A stretch of DNA of 34,830 nucleotides from an uncultured Spirochaetales bacterium. Lineage in GTDB: Bacteria > Spirochaetota > Spirochaetia > Sphaerochaetales > Sphaerochaetaceae. Position 1 is the stretch's first letter, and every line of letters starts with the position of its first letter. The stretch is from NCBI GenBank assembly GCA_945932505.1, contig CAMEQB010000006.1, forward strand, positions 1-34,830. The letters run 5' to 3'. Below are positions 8,596-16,793 of this stretch, piece after piece. Made by a program: the position numbers and the translations under genes. The notes under the pieces are model-generated. The model ran no database searches. It was given only the letters and a program-made list of their open reading frames with translations, and was not told the DNA's origin.

Positions 8596-11316
8596 TTAGA
8601 ACTCAACTTTTTCTATAGATAGAATCTTATAAGAGAAGGAATTGGAACCCAGAGTATAATCTACAGTCTCACCGACTTGATGGTTAATGAGAGCTTCACC
8701 GATAGGTGCGTTGATATCGATGATGTTATTGTCTGGATCACTTTCCCATCTACCGAAGAATGTATATGTGATTTCACTATTGTCTTTAGTATTCAGGATT
8801 CTAACCTTTGTACCGAATCCAACTCTACCATCCAATACATCAGTCATACTCATGATCTTGACTGAGCTAAGCTCGTTGGCAAGTCTCTCATATTCCCTAT
8901 CCAAGAAGACTTTGTGGTCCTTTGCATACTGGTACTCACTGTTCTCTCTGAGGTCGCCAAGCTCTCTAGCTGTCTTAATCTCGTGAAGAGTGTGAGGAAT
9001 CTGATTCTCCTTGATGTCGATAAGCTCAGCTTGCTTTCTATCAAAGCTCTTCTTTGTACACATAAAGCCTCTGTGGACAGAAATCTCAACAGGTTTCTCC
9101 TCTTCTTCCTGTTTTTCCTTAAAATCAAAGGATGGGAAGCGTGAAAGAATCTGAGCCTTGAAGGTTTCTCTCTCATCCGATGAAAGCCCCTGGTTCCATA
9201 CTAGGTGTGGAGCGATCATCTTAAGTTCAGGCTCCTTTGCACTGGAAATAAAGGACTTAAGTCTATTGCGTTCAATAAGATCTGATCTAAGAGACTTTAT
9301 CTGTCTTTCATCAACTCCTACGCCTCTTGAAACAGAAGAGAGCGCATTAAGCTCAGTCAAAACAAATTCATCTTCCTTGATCTTTGCATTCTTCAAGTCC
9401 TCAGCCTTGATACCAGACTCAACGAAGGCTCCGAAGGCAATACCGTTTTCCTTGTAGTTGTTGAGACAACGAGATACATATGCCTGATACTTCTTTGGGT
9501 TTACGTTCTGCATTTTCCTCATCAACTCTTTAGTTGGATTAGTTGGGAATATTGCCTCAAGAACATCATAAGCATTCTTATCAGTTTGGGAAACAAGGTC
9601 AACATAGGTCTTCTTGCTGTCTTTGCAGCTTAGGTTCTCATAGACTTCCTTCTTCTGGTTAAGATCCAAGTTTTTATAGAGATCATCAAAAGATACTTCG
9701 GATGCTACAGGTACACCTTTCTCTCCCATGCTTTCCACGACCAATAATGCCTCGATTCTTGTAGGAATATCATTCTTCTCATCTTTGATATAATCGGAGA
9801 AATATCTGACCATATCCAAGAAGGAGTCTGACTTCAAGTCGATACCCTCGATTTCGCTGGCTTCAAGAAGAGTAGATACACGCTTACCAAAGTCTTTATA
9901 TCCAAGGAATGTCTCATAAGTTCTTTCTTCCATAGTGGAAGGGTAGTCCCTTAAGTGATAAGTAGACTTATTGATTACATCGATATATGGATCAATAAGC
10001 GCGATAGACTTAATGGTCTTGGAGACAGTGTCCCATTCTTTGTCTGTAAGAATAGAAGGAACTACTTCATCTTTCATCTCTTTAAGTGTCGCTGTCTTAT
10101 TCTGACTGGAGAAGAGAAGAGTCTTCAAAAGCCATTCATAACCACCTTCACTATAAATCTTATTCTTGATGACTTCTGCTTTCTTACCTTTCTTTATAGC
10201 CTTAATATCTTGGTTAGAGAGTGCCCTCAGTGAAACCATAGCGTTTACAACACTGATTTGTACCTCGTCACCAGGTCTATTTGAGAACTTGACGTTCAAG
10301 ATACCGTCTTTAGTCACATCTGTAATGAGACCCACTTTCTTGGTAGCATTCTGGATAACAAAAGTATTCTTAGAATAAGCAATGTTCTTCTCAAACTCTT
10401 CAAGAGCCTTTACAGGATCACTTGCTTTTGTAACATCGAATTTTTTATTTACTTCATTGTATCTTGATGAAGAACCATACTTCTCCTTGAGTATATTTGA
10501 TAACAGCTCTTTTGTTTCTGCATCATCTTTATCGATAGTAAGGATGTTTCTTGCTACATCGATAATATTCTCAAAAGTCTTTCTTCTTGAGGATGGAGCT
10601 GTTTCTGGAGTAAAGGAATTCTTCATTTCCATGAGGTATGAAAGAAGCATCTTAGACAAATCTAGAGCCAATGAAGAGATTCCCAGCTTTGCAATGTAAG
10701 TTGAATAAAAAGAGAAGTCGCTACTTCCGTTGTCCAGAAGCGCCTTAAAAATCTCTCTAGTCTTTACGCTGTCATTGGCAGATAGAAGTCTATTAAGAGT
10801 CCTCTGATAGTAGACTTTTGCATTCTTCTTGTCACCAATCTTCTCATAGTTGGAAGCAACCTTTGCTATATAATCTGTGTCCTTACTATTACATCTTACA
10901 TATCTTTCATAGTAAGACCACATTTTATCGTCTTCGCCATTACTCTTGGCAATTTCTCCCAGTACTATCAAGGCATCCTGAGAATCACCAGCTTCCAGAA
11001 TAATAGATGCGATATACTCGGCACAAGTATAATTCCTCTTCTCATGAAATGTATTCATAAGATTGTTAAGTCTCACCTGTGCTTCATGTGGATTCATCAA
11101 AAGATTAATTCTTCCTGCAACAAATGTTAGGACAATAGATTCTGGGTTCTCATATTCCATTGTAATGGCATCTTGTCTGAGGCTCTCTTTTGCCTCAACT
11201 TTTTTCATCTGCAGAATCTCAGAGTTGATCTCTTCCAATGTTGAGACCTTGTATGAAAAATATGGATTTTTTCCTAAAGCTTTTTCTTCAGAAAGAAGTG
11301 ACTTCAAGTCAATCAT
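8596..11316 (-). CDS. greA: Large TPR-like protein with C-terminal GreA transcription elongation factor domain
   Basis: This 906-residue protein carries GreA only in its last 160 or so residues. The coiled-coil segment contains ELGDLRENSEYQYAKD, whose acidic tip residues in GreA coordinate the Mg for transcript cleavage in backtracked RNA polymerase. The FKBP-like C-terminal domain follows (VGFGTKVRI to the end, with APIGEALINHQVGE). The first 700 or so residues are helical and TPR-like early on (for example YYERYVRCN...YIAKVASNYEKIGDKKNAKVYYQRTL, split across about 130-190). Normal GreA is about 158 residues. Large GreA proteins are known in Treponema, as I recall. The frame is open 43 codons further upstream, but the ATG at 11316 has GGAGG just before it and begins MIDLKSLLSEE. 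It is monocistronic with a structured leader. Confidence 0.9.
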   Translation of the reverse strand: MIDLKSLLSEEKALGKNPYFSYKVSTLEEINSEILQMKKVEAKESLRQDAITMEYENPESIVLTFVAGRINLLMNPHEAQVRLNNLMNTFHEKRNYTCAEYIASIILEAGDSQDALIVLGEIAKSNGEDDKMWSYYERYVRCNSKDTDYIAKVASNYEKIGDKKNAKVYYQRTLNRLLSANDSVKTREIFKALLDNGSSDFSFYSTYIAKLGISSLALDLSKMLLSYLMEMKNSFTPETAPSSRRKTFENIIDVARNILTIDKDDAETKELLSNILKEKYGSSSRYNEVNKKFDVTKASDPVKALEEFEKNIAYSKNTFVIQNATKKVGLITDVTKDGILNVKFSNRPGDEVQISVVNAMVSLRALSNQDIKAIKKGKKAEVIKNKIYSEGGYEWLLKTLLFSSQNKTATLKEMKDEVVPSILTDKEWDTVSKTIKSIALIDPYIDVINKSTYHLRDYPSTMEERTYETFLGYKDFGKRVSTLLEASEIEGIDLKSDSFLDMVRYFSDYIKDEKNDIPTRIEALLVVESMGEKGVPVASEVSFDDLYKNLDLNQKKEVYENLSCKDSKKTYVDLVSQTDKNAYDVLEAIFPTNPTKELMRKMQNVNPKKYQAYVSRCLNNYKENGIAFGAFVESGIKAEDLKNAKIKEDEFVLTELNALSSVSRGVGVDERQIKSLRSDLIERNRLKSFISSAKEPELKMIAPHLVWNQGLSSDERETFKAQILSRFPSFDFKEKQEEEEKPVEISVHRGFMCTKKSFDRKQAELIDIKENQIPHTLHEIKTARELGDLRENSEYQYAKDHKVFLDREYERLANELSSVKIMSMTDVLDGRVGFGTKVRILNTKDNSEITYTFFGRWESDPDNNIIDINAPIGEALINHQVGETVDYTLGSNSFSYKILSIEKVEF

Positions 11317-11327
11317 AATGCCTCCAA

Positions 11328-11389
11328 AGACAATGTAATCTTTGACGAAAAGAAAACCCGGGCAGATGATACTGCTCGGTACATTGTCT
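11328..11389 (-). promoter_or_regulatory. Structured 5' leader of the greA-like gene
   Basis: On the - strand, an outer stem forms from AGACAATGTA (11389-11380) and TACATTGTCT (11337-11328), 10 bp and perfect. Abutting it inside is a hairpin from CCGAGCAG (11379-11372) and CTGCCCGG (11365-11358), 8 bp with one A/C mismatch and a 6-nt loop. The right outer arm ends about 3 nt before the GGAGG of the Shine-Dalgarno. Control of translation is inferred from this placement; no known RNA class was recognised. Confidence 0.5.
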
Positions 11390-11413
11390 CGTTTAATTTT
11401 GTTTTCTAAAGTA

Positions 11414-11441
11414 AATATAGCATAAAATGACAAAAAATCAA
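11414..11441 (-). promoter_or_regulatory. Candidate promoter of the greA-like gene
   Basis: On the - strand, TTGATT (11441-11436) and TATATT (11419-11414) are spaced by 16 bp. A start near 11407 would give a leader of about 91 nt that contains the whole folded element at 11328-11389. Confidence 0.5.
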
Positions 11442-11474
11442 ACATTTGTTTTTTTCACTCTTTTATTACACATA

Positions 11475-11503
11475 TTGCGGACAAACGAAGTGCAAAATAT
11501 AAT
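11475..11503 (+). promoter_or_regulatory. Promoter of rpe, predicted to make a leaderless mRNA
   Basis: TTGCGG (11475-11480), a 17-bp spacer and a perfect TATAAT (11498-11503). The -10 ends 6 nt before the rpe ATG at 11510, so the expected start site coincides with the A of the start codon. No Shine-Dalgarno-like sequence lies between the -10 and the ATG. Confidence 0.7.
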
Positions 11504-11509
11504 GTCAGT

Positions 11510-12172
11510 ATGAGAAGAAACGAGTTATCTATTTCACCATCGGTATTAGCTTCAGATTTCTCCAGAGCTGCTGAAGCCCTGACATGCATTTCAGATTCAG
11601 GATGTAACTATGTACATTTAGATGTCATGGATGGACAATTTGTTCCAGATATTACATTCGGACCTAAGTTTATTAAAGATTTAAAAAAAGACAGTGACCT
11701 TATTTTCGATACACACCTTATGATCGAAAAGCCTGAAAGAATGATTGAATCATTTATAGATGCAGGAAGCGACATAATAACAGTCCATGCTGAGGCCACC
11801 AACCATTTGGAGAGATGCTTATCTATGATAAAAAAGGCAGGAGTATCTTGTGGTGTTGCAATTAATCCAGGTACTCCTGTCTCTCTACTGGAAGCAGTCT
11901 TGGATGAAGTAGACTTGGTTCTCGTTATGACTGTAAACCCAGGATGGGGTGGGCAGAAGTTTATTCCTTCAACTCTTAAGAAAATCCAAGAGCTTGATAT
12001 GAGAAGGGAAGAAGAGGGCTTTAGTTACCAGATTGAAGTTGATGGGGGCATAAATAGAGAAACTGTGAAGCTTTGTTATGACAGAGGCGTTACTCTTGCT
12101 GTAATGGGTACTGCTTTCTTTAAGGAAGCTGATAAAAAATCTTTTGTTCAGGAGATTATCAATTCCTTATGA
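11510..12172 (+). CDS. rpe: Ribulose-phosphate 3-epimerase
   Basis: This TIM-barrel enzyme interconverts ribulose 5-phosphate and xylulose 5-phosphate in the non-oxidative pentose phosphate pathway. Family motifs are clear: SPSVLASDFSR (about 8-18), HLDVMDGQFVPDITFGP (about 36-52, metal-binding His and Asp), DTHLMIEKPE, TVNPGWGGQKFIP (phosphate loop region) and EVDGGINRET. The 220-residue length is normal. The ATG at 11510 is the only start consistent with the family N-terminus, and it sits 6 nt after a perfect -10 box with no Shine-Dalgarno, so translation is probably leaderless. dtd follows with an ATGA overlap. The gene is divergent from the greA-like gene. Confidence 0.97.
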   Translation: MRRNELSISPSVLASDFSRAAEALTCISDSGCNYVHLDVMDGQFVPDITFGPKFIKDLKKDSDLIFDTHLMIEKPERMIESFIDAGSDIITVHAEATNHLERCLSMIKKAGVSCGVAINPGTPVSLLEAVLDEVDLVLVMTVNPGWGGQKFIPSTLKKIQELDMRREEEGFSYQIEVDGGINRETVKLCYDRGVTLAVMGTAFFKEADKKSFVQEIINSL

Positions 12173-12624
12173 AAGCTGTAATCCAAGCTGTAAAAAATGC
12201 TAAATGCTCAGTAGAGAATAGAGTTACAGGAGAAATTAAAGAGGGGCTTCTTGTCTATTTCTGTGTAGAAAAGGGGGACAAGGAGTCTATGATTCCTCAG
12301 TTTCTAGATAAGATAATCAAGCTGAGACTCTACAGAGATGAAAATGAGAGAGCCAATTTCTCTATAATGGATAAAAGTAAGGAGATTCTATTCATCAGTC
12401 AGTTTACTCTTGCAGCAAGTTTAAAAAAAGGGAACAGACCTTCTTTCGACAACGCAGAAGCTCCAGATAGGGCCAAAGCTCTTTACTACAAAGCCATAGA
12501 CTATCTGAAAGGAAAAGGCATTGAAGTAGGAGAAGGGGAATTTGGCGCACATATGGAGGTTTCTTATATAAATATGGGGCCTCAGACCTTTATTTGGGAG
12601 CTAAATGGAGATAATTTCCAGTAA
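12169..12624 (+). CDS. dtd: D-aminoacyl-tRNA deacylase
   Basis: Dtd removes D-amino acids (and glycine mischarged on tRNA-Ala) from tRNA. The two active-site motifs are present: SQFTLAASLKKGNRPSF (about 82-98) and the Gly-cis-Pro region NMGPQTF (about 138-144), where many family members have GPVT. The 151-residue length is standard. The start codon overlaps the rpe stop as ATGA, so its translation probably depends on ribosomes finishing rpe. recA follows after a 54-bp gap with its own Shine-Dalgarno. Confidence 0.95.
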   Translation: MKAVIQAVKNAKCSVENRVTGEIKEGLLVYFCVEKGDKESMIPQFLDKIIKLRLYRDENERANFSIMDKSKEILFISQFTLAASLKKGNRPSFDNAEAPDRAKALYYKAIDYLKGKGIEVGEGEFGAHMEVSYINMGPQTFIWELNGDNFQ

Positions 12625-12652
12625 AATTCGTCAGTTTTTCTTAAAATTGCGT

Positions 12653-12658
12653 TATATT
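12653..12658 (+). promoter_or_regulatory. Candidate -10 box upstream of recA
   Basis: TATATT lies 20 nt before the recA ATG, with no convincing -35 at 16-18 bp. The predicted leader would be about 14 nt. No palindromic SOS-box-like sequence was recognised in the 54-bp gap, so damage control by a LexA-type repressor is not supported by what is visible. Confidence 0.35.
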
Positions 12659-12678
12659 AAATGAAGGAATAAATAATT

Positions 12679-13731
12679 ATGGCAAAAAATACCACTGCGT
12701 CAGATTTGACTGACGGAAAAAAAGAAGCGTTGGAAGCTGCAAGGCTCCAGATTGACAAAGAATTCGGAAAAGGCAGTTTGATGAAACTGGGTGATAACAA
12801 GGATGTTCTTGACGTAGATATCATCCCATCAGGCTCAATTCTCCTTGATGAGGCTTTAGGTGTAGGTGGATACCCAAAAGGAAGAATCATAGAAATCTAT
12901 GGCCCTGAATCATCAGGTAAGACCACACTTGCTCTTCATGCTATTGCAGAATGTCAGAAAAAGGGTGGCATTGCAGCATTTATAGATGCTGAGCATGCAT
13001 TGGATCCTACTTATGCAAAGAATCTTGGTGTCAACATCGACGATCTTTGGATCAGCCAGCCGGATAACGGAGAGCAGGCCCTTGAAATAACTGAGCGTCT
13101 TGTTCGATCAGGCGCCATCGACATAATCGTCGTGGATTCTGTTGCAGCACTTACTCCTCAGGCTGAAATCGAAGGCGATATGGGAGACAGTCATGTGGGA
13201 TTACAGGCTCGACTAATGTCTCAGGCTCTTAGAAAGCTTACTGGAATCCTTGCAAAGAGCAATACGACCATTATTTTTATCAACCAGATAAGAATGAAGA
13301 TCGGTGTGATGTTCGGCAACCCTGAAACCACCACTGGTGGTAACGCACTTAAGTTCTATGCATCAGTGAGAATGGATGTAAGAAGAATCGAGTCCATCGG
13401 AAAGAATCAGGACGAATTAACAGGAAACAGAGTCAGAGTCAAGATTGTAAAGAACAAAGTGGCTCCACCTTTCAAGAAGTGTGAAATAGACTTAATGTTC
13501 GGTACAGGTATTTCAAAGATGGGATCCTTGTTGGATGCTGCAATCAAATGCAATCTCATTGAGAAAGCTGGAGCCTGGTATTCATATAAAGGAGAGAAAA
13601 TCGGGCAGGGTAGAGATAAGACCCTGGAGTATCTCCAGAACAATGTGGATTTCCAGAACGAACTTGATGCTGCTGTAAGAGAAATACTCTTCCCGCAGAA
13701 AGAAAAGAGTGAGGATGTTAAGGTTGAGTGA
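12679..13731 (+). CDS. recA: Recombinase A
   Basis: RecA forms ATP-dependent filaments on single-stranded DNA for homologous recombination and repair. The 350-residue protein has the short N-terminal domain, Walker [10 protein letters not shown] (about 75-83), [17 protein letters not shown], Walker [23 protein letters not shown] (two adjacent segments, about 148-169), the loop L1 region, [21 protein letters not shown] split around loop L2 (about 202-222), and a Glu/Lys-rich C-terminal tail. GAAGGA at 12662-12667 supports the start. The last two codons overlap the -35 box of the scpA promoter. Confidence 0.99.
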   Translation: MAKNTTASDLTDGKKEALEAARLQIDKEFGKGSLMKLGDNKDVLDVDIIPSGSILLDEALGVGGYPKGRIIEIYGPESSGKTTLALHAIAECQKKGGIAAFIDAEHALDPTYAKNLGVNIDDLWISQPDNGEQALEITERLVRSGAIDIIVVDSVAALTPQAEIEGDMGDSHVGLQARLMSQALRKLTGILAKSNTTIIFINQIRMKIGVMFGNPETTTGGNALKFYASVRMDVRRIESIGKNQDELTGNRVRVKIVKNKVAPPFKKCEIDLMFGTGISKMGSLLDAAIKCNLIEKAGAWYSYKGEKIGQGRDKTLEYLQNNVDFQNELDAAVREILFPQKEKSEDVKVE

Positions 13732-13752
13732 CATCGGCCGATTCTGTATAAT
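13724..13752 (+). promoter_or_regulatory. Promoter of scpA, predicted to make a leaderless mRNA
   Basis: TTGAGT (13724-13729), a 17-bp spacer and a perfect TATAAT (13747-13752). The -10 ends exactly 6 nt before the ATG at 13759, the same geometry as rpe, and both share CAGT directly before ATG. The spacer contains a 10-bp perfect palindrome, ATCGGCCGAT (13733-13742), which could be an operator. Confidence 0.65.
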
Positions 13753-13758
13753 CACAGT

Positions 13759-14760
13759 ATGGCAGATTCATTTGATGTTTTATTAGATAAAAAGGAGAAG
13801 CAGTCATTCCATGTGCCTGGAATCCTTGAAGACAAGAAGGATTTCGACGGGCCTTTGGACCTTCTCCTTTTTCTTATCAGCAAAAACGATGCAAACATCT
13901 ATGATATTCCTATTTCCCTTATTACAGAGCAGTTTCTCTCTTATATTTCTTCCCATAGCACAGAGATAGATGACTTGGCAGACTTCTATAGAATGGCTGC
14001 AGAACTCTTATACATTAAAAGTAGACTGTTACTGCCTCATGAAACCGAGCTAGATGAAGAATATGAAGACCCAAGACAAGATCTTGTAGATCGTCTTATC
14101 GATTATCAGAAATATAAAAAATATACTGATCTTCTGACAGGCCAAGACAAGTCTGGGCGACTATATATATCCAGGCCTGAGAACTTCTTTGCTATTCCTT
14201 TTGAAGACAAAGACTTATTCCAAGGTGTAACACTCGAAGACATTTCCCGGACTTTTTCTGATATATTGAAGAAGACTCCTCCTTCAAAGATCTTCAATAT
14301 TTATCAACCGGTATCTATAAAAGAAAAAAGAGCCTTGATGATGGAGCTTTTGGATGAAAAAGAAGAGATACAAATTGAGGACTTGATTGTTGATTATTCA
14401 AATCCCCTTCACATCATTTGTTCTTTTCTTAGTATTCTTGAAGCTGCTAAAGATCATACGATCCTTTTCAGACAAGAAAAGCAATATGGCACCATCTATA
14501 TTCATAAACGTCCTCAAGACTGGGATCCAAGAATGGTTGACGAATATGATAGAGAAGCCGATATTTATGAAAAAGAAGACCTGGAGGATCCTGAGGACTT
14601 TACAATTCTATCCAGAGACGCTGAAATGAGGCTTGAAGACCTAGTGGAAAAGAAGGCTGAAGAGAGAAAGAAAGACGAAGAACCTGAAATAATCGATGAG
14701 TTTACAGGGGAAGAAGAAGTTCTTGATTTTGACGATGACGAGGATGACGACGATGAGTGA
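13759..14760 (+). CDS. scpA: Segregation and condensation protein A (kleisin)
   Basis: ScpA is the kleisin that bridges the SMC dimer and binds ScpB in the chromosome-organising condensin complex. The N-terminal signature DFDGPLDLLLFLISKNDANI (about 28-47) and the helical segment ending in YIKSRLLLPHE (about 85-96) are typical, and a C-terminal winged-helix region lies at about 200-265. At 333 residues it is longer than many ScpA proteins because of a very acidic C-terminal region (from about 280, ending DDDEDDDDE) and about 27 extra N-terminal residues. A GTG at 13813 is an alternative start but is 15 nt from the nearest AAGGAG, so the leaderless ATG is preferred. It overlaps scpB by 8 bp. 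Confidence 0.94.
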   Translation: MADSFDVLLDKKEKQSFHVPGILEDKKDFDGPLDLLLFLISKNDANIYDIPISLITEQFLSYISSHSTEIDDLADFYRMAAELLYIKSRLLLPHETELDEEYEDPRQDLVDRLIDYQKYKKYTDLLTGQDKSGRLYISRPENFFAIPFEDKDLFQGVTLEDISRTFSDILKKTPPSKIFNIYQPVSIKEKRALMMELLDEKEEIQIEDLIVDYSNPLHIICSFLSILEAAKDHTILFRQEKQYGTIYIHKRPQDWDPRMVDEYDREADIYEKEDLEDPEDFTILSRDAEMRLEDLVEKKAEERKKDEEPEIIDEFTGEEEVLDFDDDEDDDDE

Positions 14761-15319
14761 AATTGAAGCTTTAAGTGAGAACGGAAAACTAATTGAAGTT
14801 ATTCTCTTTATAGAAAATACACCTCTTTCCATTGATAGGATTATGTCCCTTACTTCACTGGGGAAAGATGATGTTGTGGATGGACTAAGAGAATTGGATG
14901 AACACTACAAAGCCAGAAACTCAGGTATGATGCTTCTCTGTGAAGAGGACTTATATTCATTCCAGCCTGTAACTGAGTTATATCCAAAACTAAGACAGAG
15001 TTATGGTCGAAAGGTAGATAAAAGACTATCCAGAGCTGCTTTGGAGACTCTGAGTATTGTTGCATATTCTCAACCTATAACCAGGTCCGAGATTGACAAA
15101 ATACGTGGAATTCAGTCAGATTCAATTGTAAGACTTCTCAGAGAGAGGGATTATATAAAAGTAAACGGAAGAGCTGACAAGCCAGGTCATCCTTGTTTGT
15201 ATTGCACTACAAGAAAATTCCTATATGAGTTTAAATTGAAGAGTATATCTGAACTTCCTAAGCTCAGCGAGGCGGATAGATTGAAGTTTACGAAAGAAAA
15301 TGAAGGAGAACTATTCTGA
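14753..15319 (+). CDS. scpB: Segregation and condensation protein B
   Basis: ScpB is a tandem winged-helix dimer that clamps ScpA. The first winged-helix domain spans about residues 5-85 (KLIEVILFIENTPLS; a stretch resembling GLRELDEHYKARNSGMML). The second spans about 90-165 with the family signature LSRAALETLSIVAYSQPITR, then GRADKPGHPCLYCTTRKFL. The product is 188 residues, normal length. The frame is open earlier from 14696, but the ATG at 14753 follows a GAGG at 14740-14743 and begins MSEIEALSENGKLIE, which fits the family start; 14744 is a possible alternative. It sits between scpA and rluB, a common bacterial arrangement. Confidence 0.95.
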   Translation: MSEIEALSENGKLIEVILFIENTPLSIDRIMSLTSLGKDDVVDGLRELDEHYKARNSGMMLLCEEDLYSFQPVTELYPKLRQSYGRKVDKRLSRAALETLSIVAYSQPITRSEIDKIRGIQSDSIVRLLRERDYIKVNGRADKPGHPCLYCTTRKFLYEFKLKSISELPKLSEADRLKFTKENEGELF

Positions 15320-15320
15320 T

Positions 15321-16130
15321 ATGGAAAAAGATTCAATGTTTCCAATGAGACTACAAGCATATATGGCAAAGTGTGGCGTTGCCAGTAGAAGAGGAAGTGA
15401 AGAGCTGATAGCAAGTGGCAGAGTCATGGTCAATAATAAGACTGTCAGGGAAATGGGTGTCAAAGTAAATGAGGATGATATAGTCCAGGTGGATGGCGAT
15501 ACCATTGAGCTGAATGACAAGCTATATTATATAGCATTGAATAAACCAAAAGGATATGTGTGTACCAACTATGATCCAAATGAAGATAAGTATGCCAGAG
15601 ACCTTATAGGTATGAGGGACAATAATCTTCTATTTAATGTTGGTCGCTTGGACAAAGAGTCCAATGGTCTCATTTTATTTACAAATGACGGAGACTTTGC
15701 TAATGCAATGATGCATCCTAGATATGAAGTGGAAAAAGAATATCTTGTAAAGCTCAACCGTCCAATTGACTTTGATGACTTAAATAAAGCTTTAGATGGA
15801 ATCTACATCGATTTACCTACACCATACAGAATCAAAAGATATGACCTTGTTCCAAGGACCAAGCAGTTTATCAGAGTGACACTTACCGAAGGCAAGAATA
15901 GAGAGATAAGAAAAATCTTCAACTACCTTGATTATGATGTAAAGAGTCTTACAAGAATCAGAATCGGATGCGTCGAGCTTGGCGACTTGGAAGTGGGTGA
16001 GTGGAGAAATCTTAAGGCGGAAGAAATCAACGGCCTTTTGACAGGAAAGAAAAACTCAAGAGAAGTCAACCCAAAGAAGACTAGAAGAGTGGTCCTTGAA
16101 AAGAAAAGCATCAAAAAGGGAGATAAGTGA
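15321..16130 (+). CDS. rluB: Pseudouridine synthase, RsuA/RluB family
   Basis: This family isomerises uridine in 23S (RluB) or 16S (RsuA) rRNA. An N-terminal S4 RNA-binding domain (MRLQAYMAKCGVASRRGSEE split, about 9-65) precedes the catalytic domain, with NVGRLDKESNGLILFTNDG (about 112-130) carrying the catalytic Asp, and EGKNREIRKIF later. The position after scpB favours RluB by gene-order convention. The C-terminus is Lys/Arg-rich. An AAGGAG lies at 15303-15308; ATG codons at 15300, 15321 and 15336 are all in frame, and 15321 is chosen as the best compromise of spacing and family start. The stop shares one base with cmk. Confidence 0.92.
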   Translation: MEKDSMFPMRLQAYMAKCGVASRRGSEELIASGRVMVNNKTVREMGVKVNEDDIVQVDGDTIELNDKLYYIALNKPKGYVCTNYDPNEDKYARDLIGMRDNNLLFNVGRLDKESNGLILFTNDGDFANAMMHPRYEVEKEYLVKLNRPIDFDDLNKALDGIYIDLPTPYRIKRYDLVPRTKQFIRVTLTEGKNREIRKIFNYLDYDVKSLTRIRIGCVELGDLEVGEWRNLKAEEINGLLTGKKNSREVNPKKTRRVVLEKKSIKKGDK

Positions 16131-16762
16131 TGGTTATTGCAATTGATGGACCTGCAGGAAGTGGCAAAAGCACAATAGCAAGAAAAATAGCATCAGACCT
16201 TGGATGGTATTTTCTAAATACCGGTTCTTTTTATAGAGCATATACATTGGCACAGCTGGATAAGAACCTGGATCCTCTAGATAGAGATAGTGTACTTGAA
16301 ACTGCAAAAGATACAGTCATCACTGTTGAAAACGGAAACATCTGCATCAATGGTATCAACGCTGAGTCTCGGCTTCATACACCTCTTGTAGATAAATATG
16401 CTTCTCCTGTCTCTTCTGATCCTAGGCTGAGAGAGAAAGTTACAGATGAAGTCAGAAAGCTTGCTGGAAACATGAATATCGTTACAGAGGGTAGGGATAC
16501 TACTACTGTAATATTCCCAAATGCAGAGTATAAGTTTTATTTTGACGCTTCTCCAGAAATAAGAGCAAAACGAAGACTCATGGAACAGCCGGAGCTGAAA
16601 TACGAGGAAGTGTTGGAAGGAATACTCAAGAGAGACAAGAACGATAAAGAAAAGCCAGTTGGCGCTTTGAAAATCGCAGAAAATGCCATATATGTAGATA
16701 CCACCAACTTGACTATAGATGGCGTTTGTGAGAAAGTTTACAGTGCTATGCAAAAGCATTAA
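16130..16762 (+). CDS. cmk: Cytidylate kinase
   Basis: Cmk phosphorylates CMP and dCMP using ATP. The P-loop IDGPAGSGKSTIARKIA is at the N-terminus, and the family elements YLNTGSFYRA-like (FLNTGSFYRAYTLA), TEGRDTTTVIFPNAEYKFY and RAKRR follow. The product is 210 residues, within the usual range. The frame opens one codon earlier at a GTG (16127), but the ATG at 16130 overlaps the rluB stop as TGATG and is preferred. It precedes rpsA as in many bacteria. In T. pallidum the two are annotated as one fused gene, as I recall; here they are in different frames and clearly separate. Confidence 0.95.
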   Translation: MVIAIDGPAGSGKSTIARKIASDLGWYFLNTGSFYRAYTLAQLDKNLDPLDRDSVLETAKDTVITVENGNICINGINAESRLHTPLVDKYASPVSSDPRLREKVTDEVRKLAGNMNIVTEGRDTTTVIFPNAEYKFYFDASPEIRAKRRLMEQPELKYEEVLEGILKRDKNDKEKPVGALKIAENAIYVDTTNLTIDGVCEKVYSAMQKH

Positions 16763-16793
16763 GCGTGGTAATTTAGTTGTAGGAGAAAGTGGA

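Noticed and set aside
12601-12678. SOS/LexA operator in front of recA
   Set aside because: No palindrome of a known LexA type was seen; only a -10-like box and a Shine-Dalgarno are supported.
16719-16793. S1 start at 16719 inside cmk
   Set aside because: The extra 25 residues have no family match, and the ATG at 16794 has an AGGAGA Shine-Dalgarno at ideal spacing.
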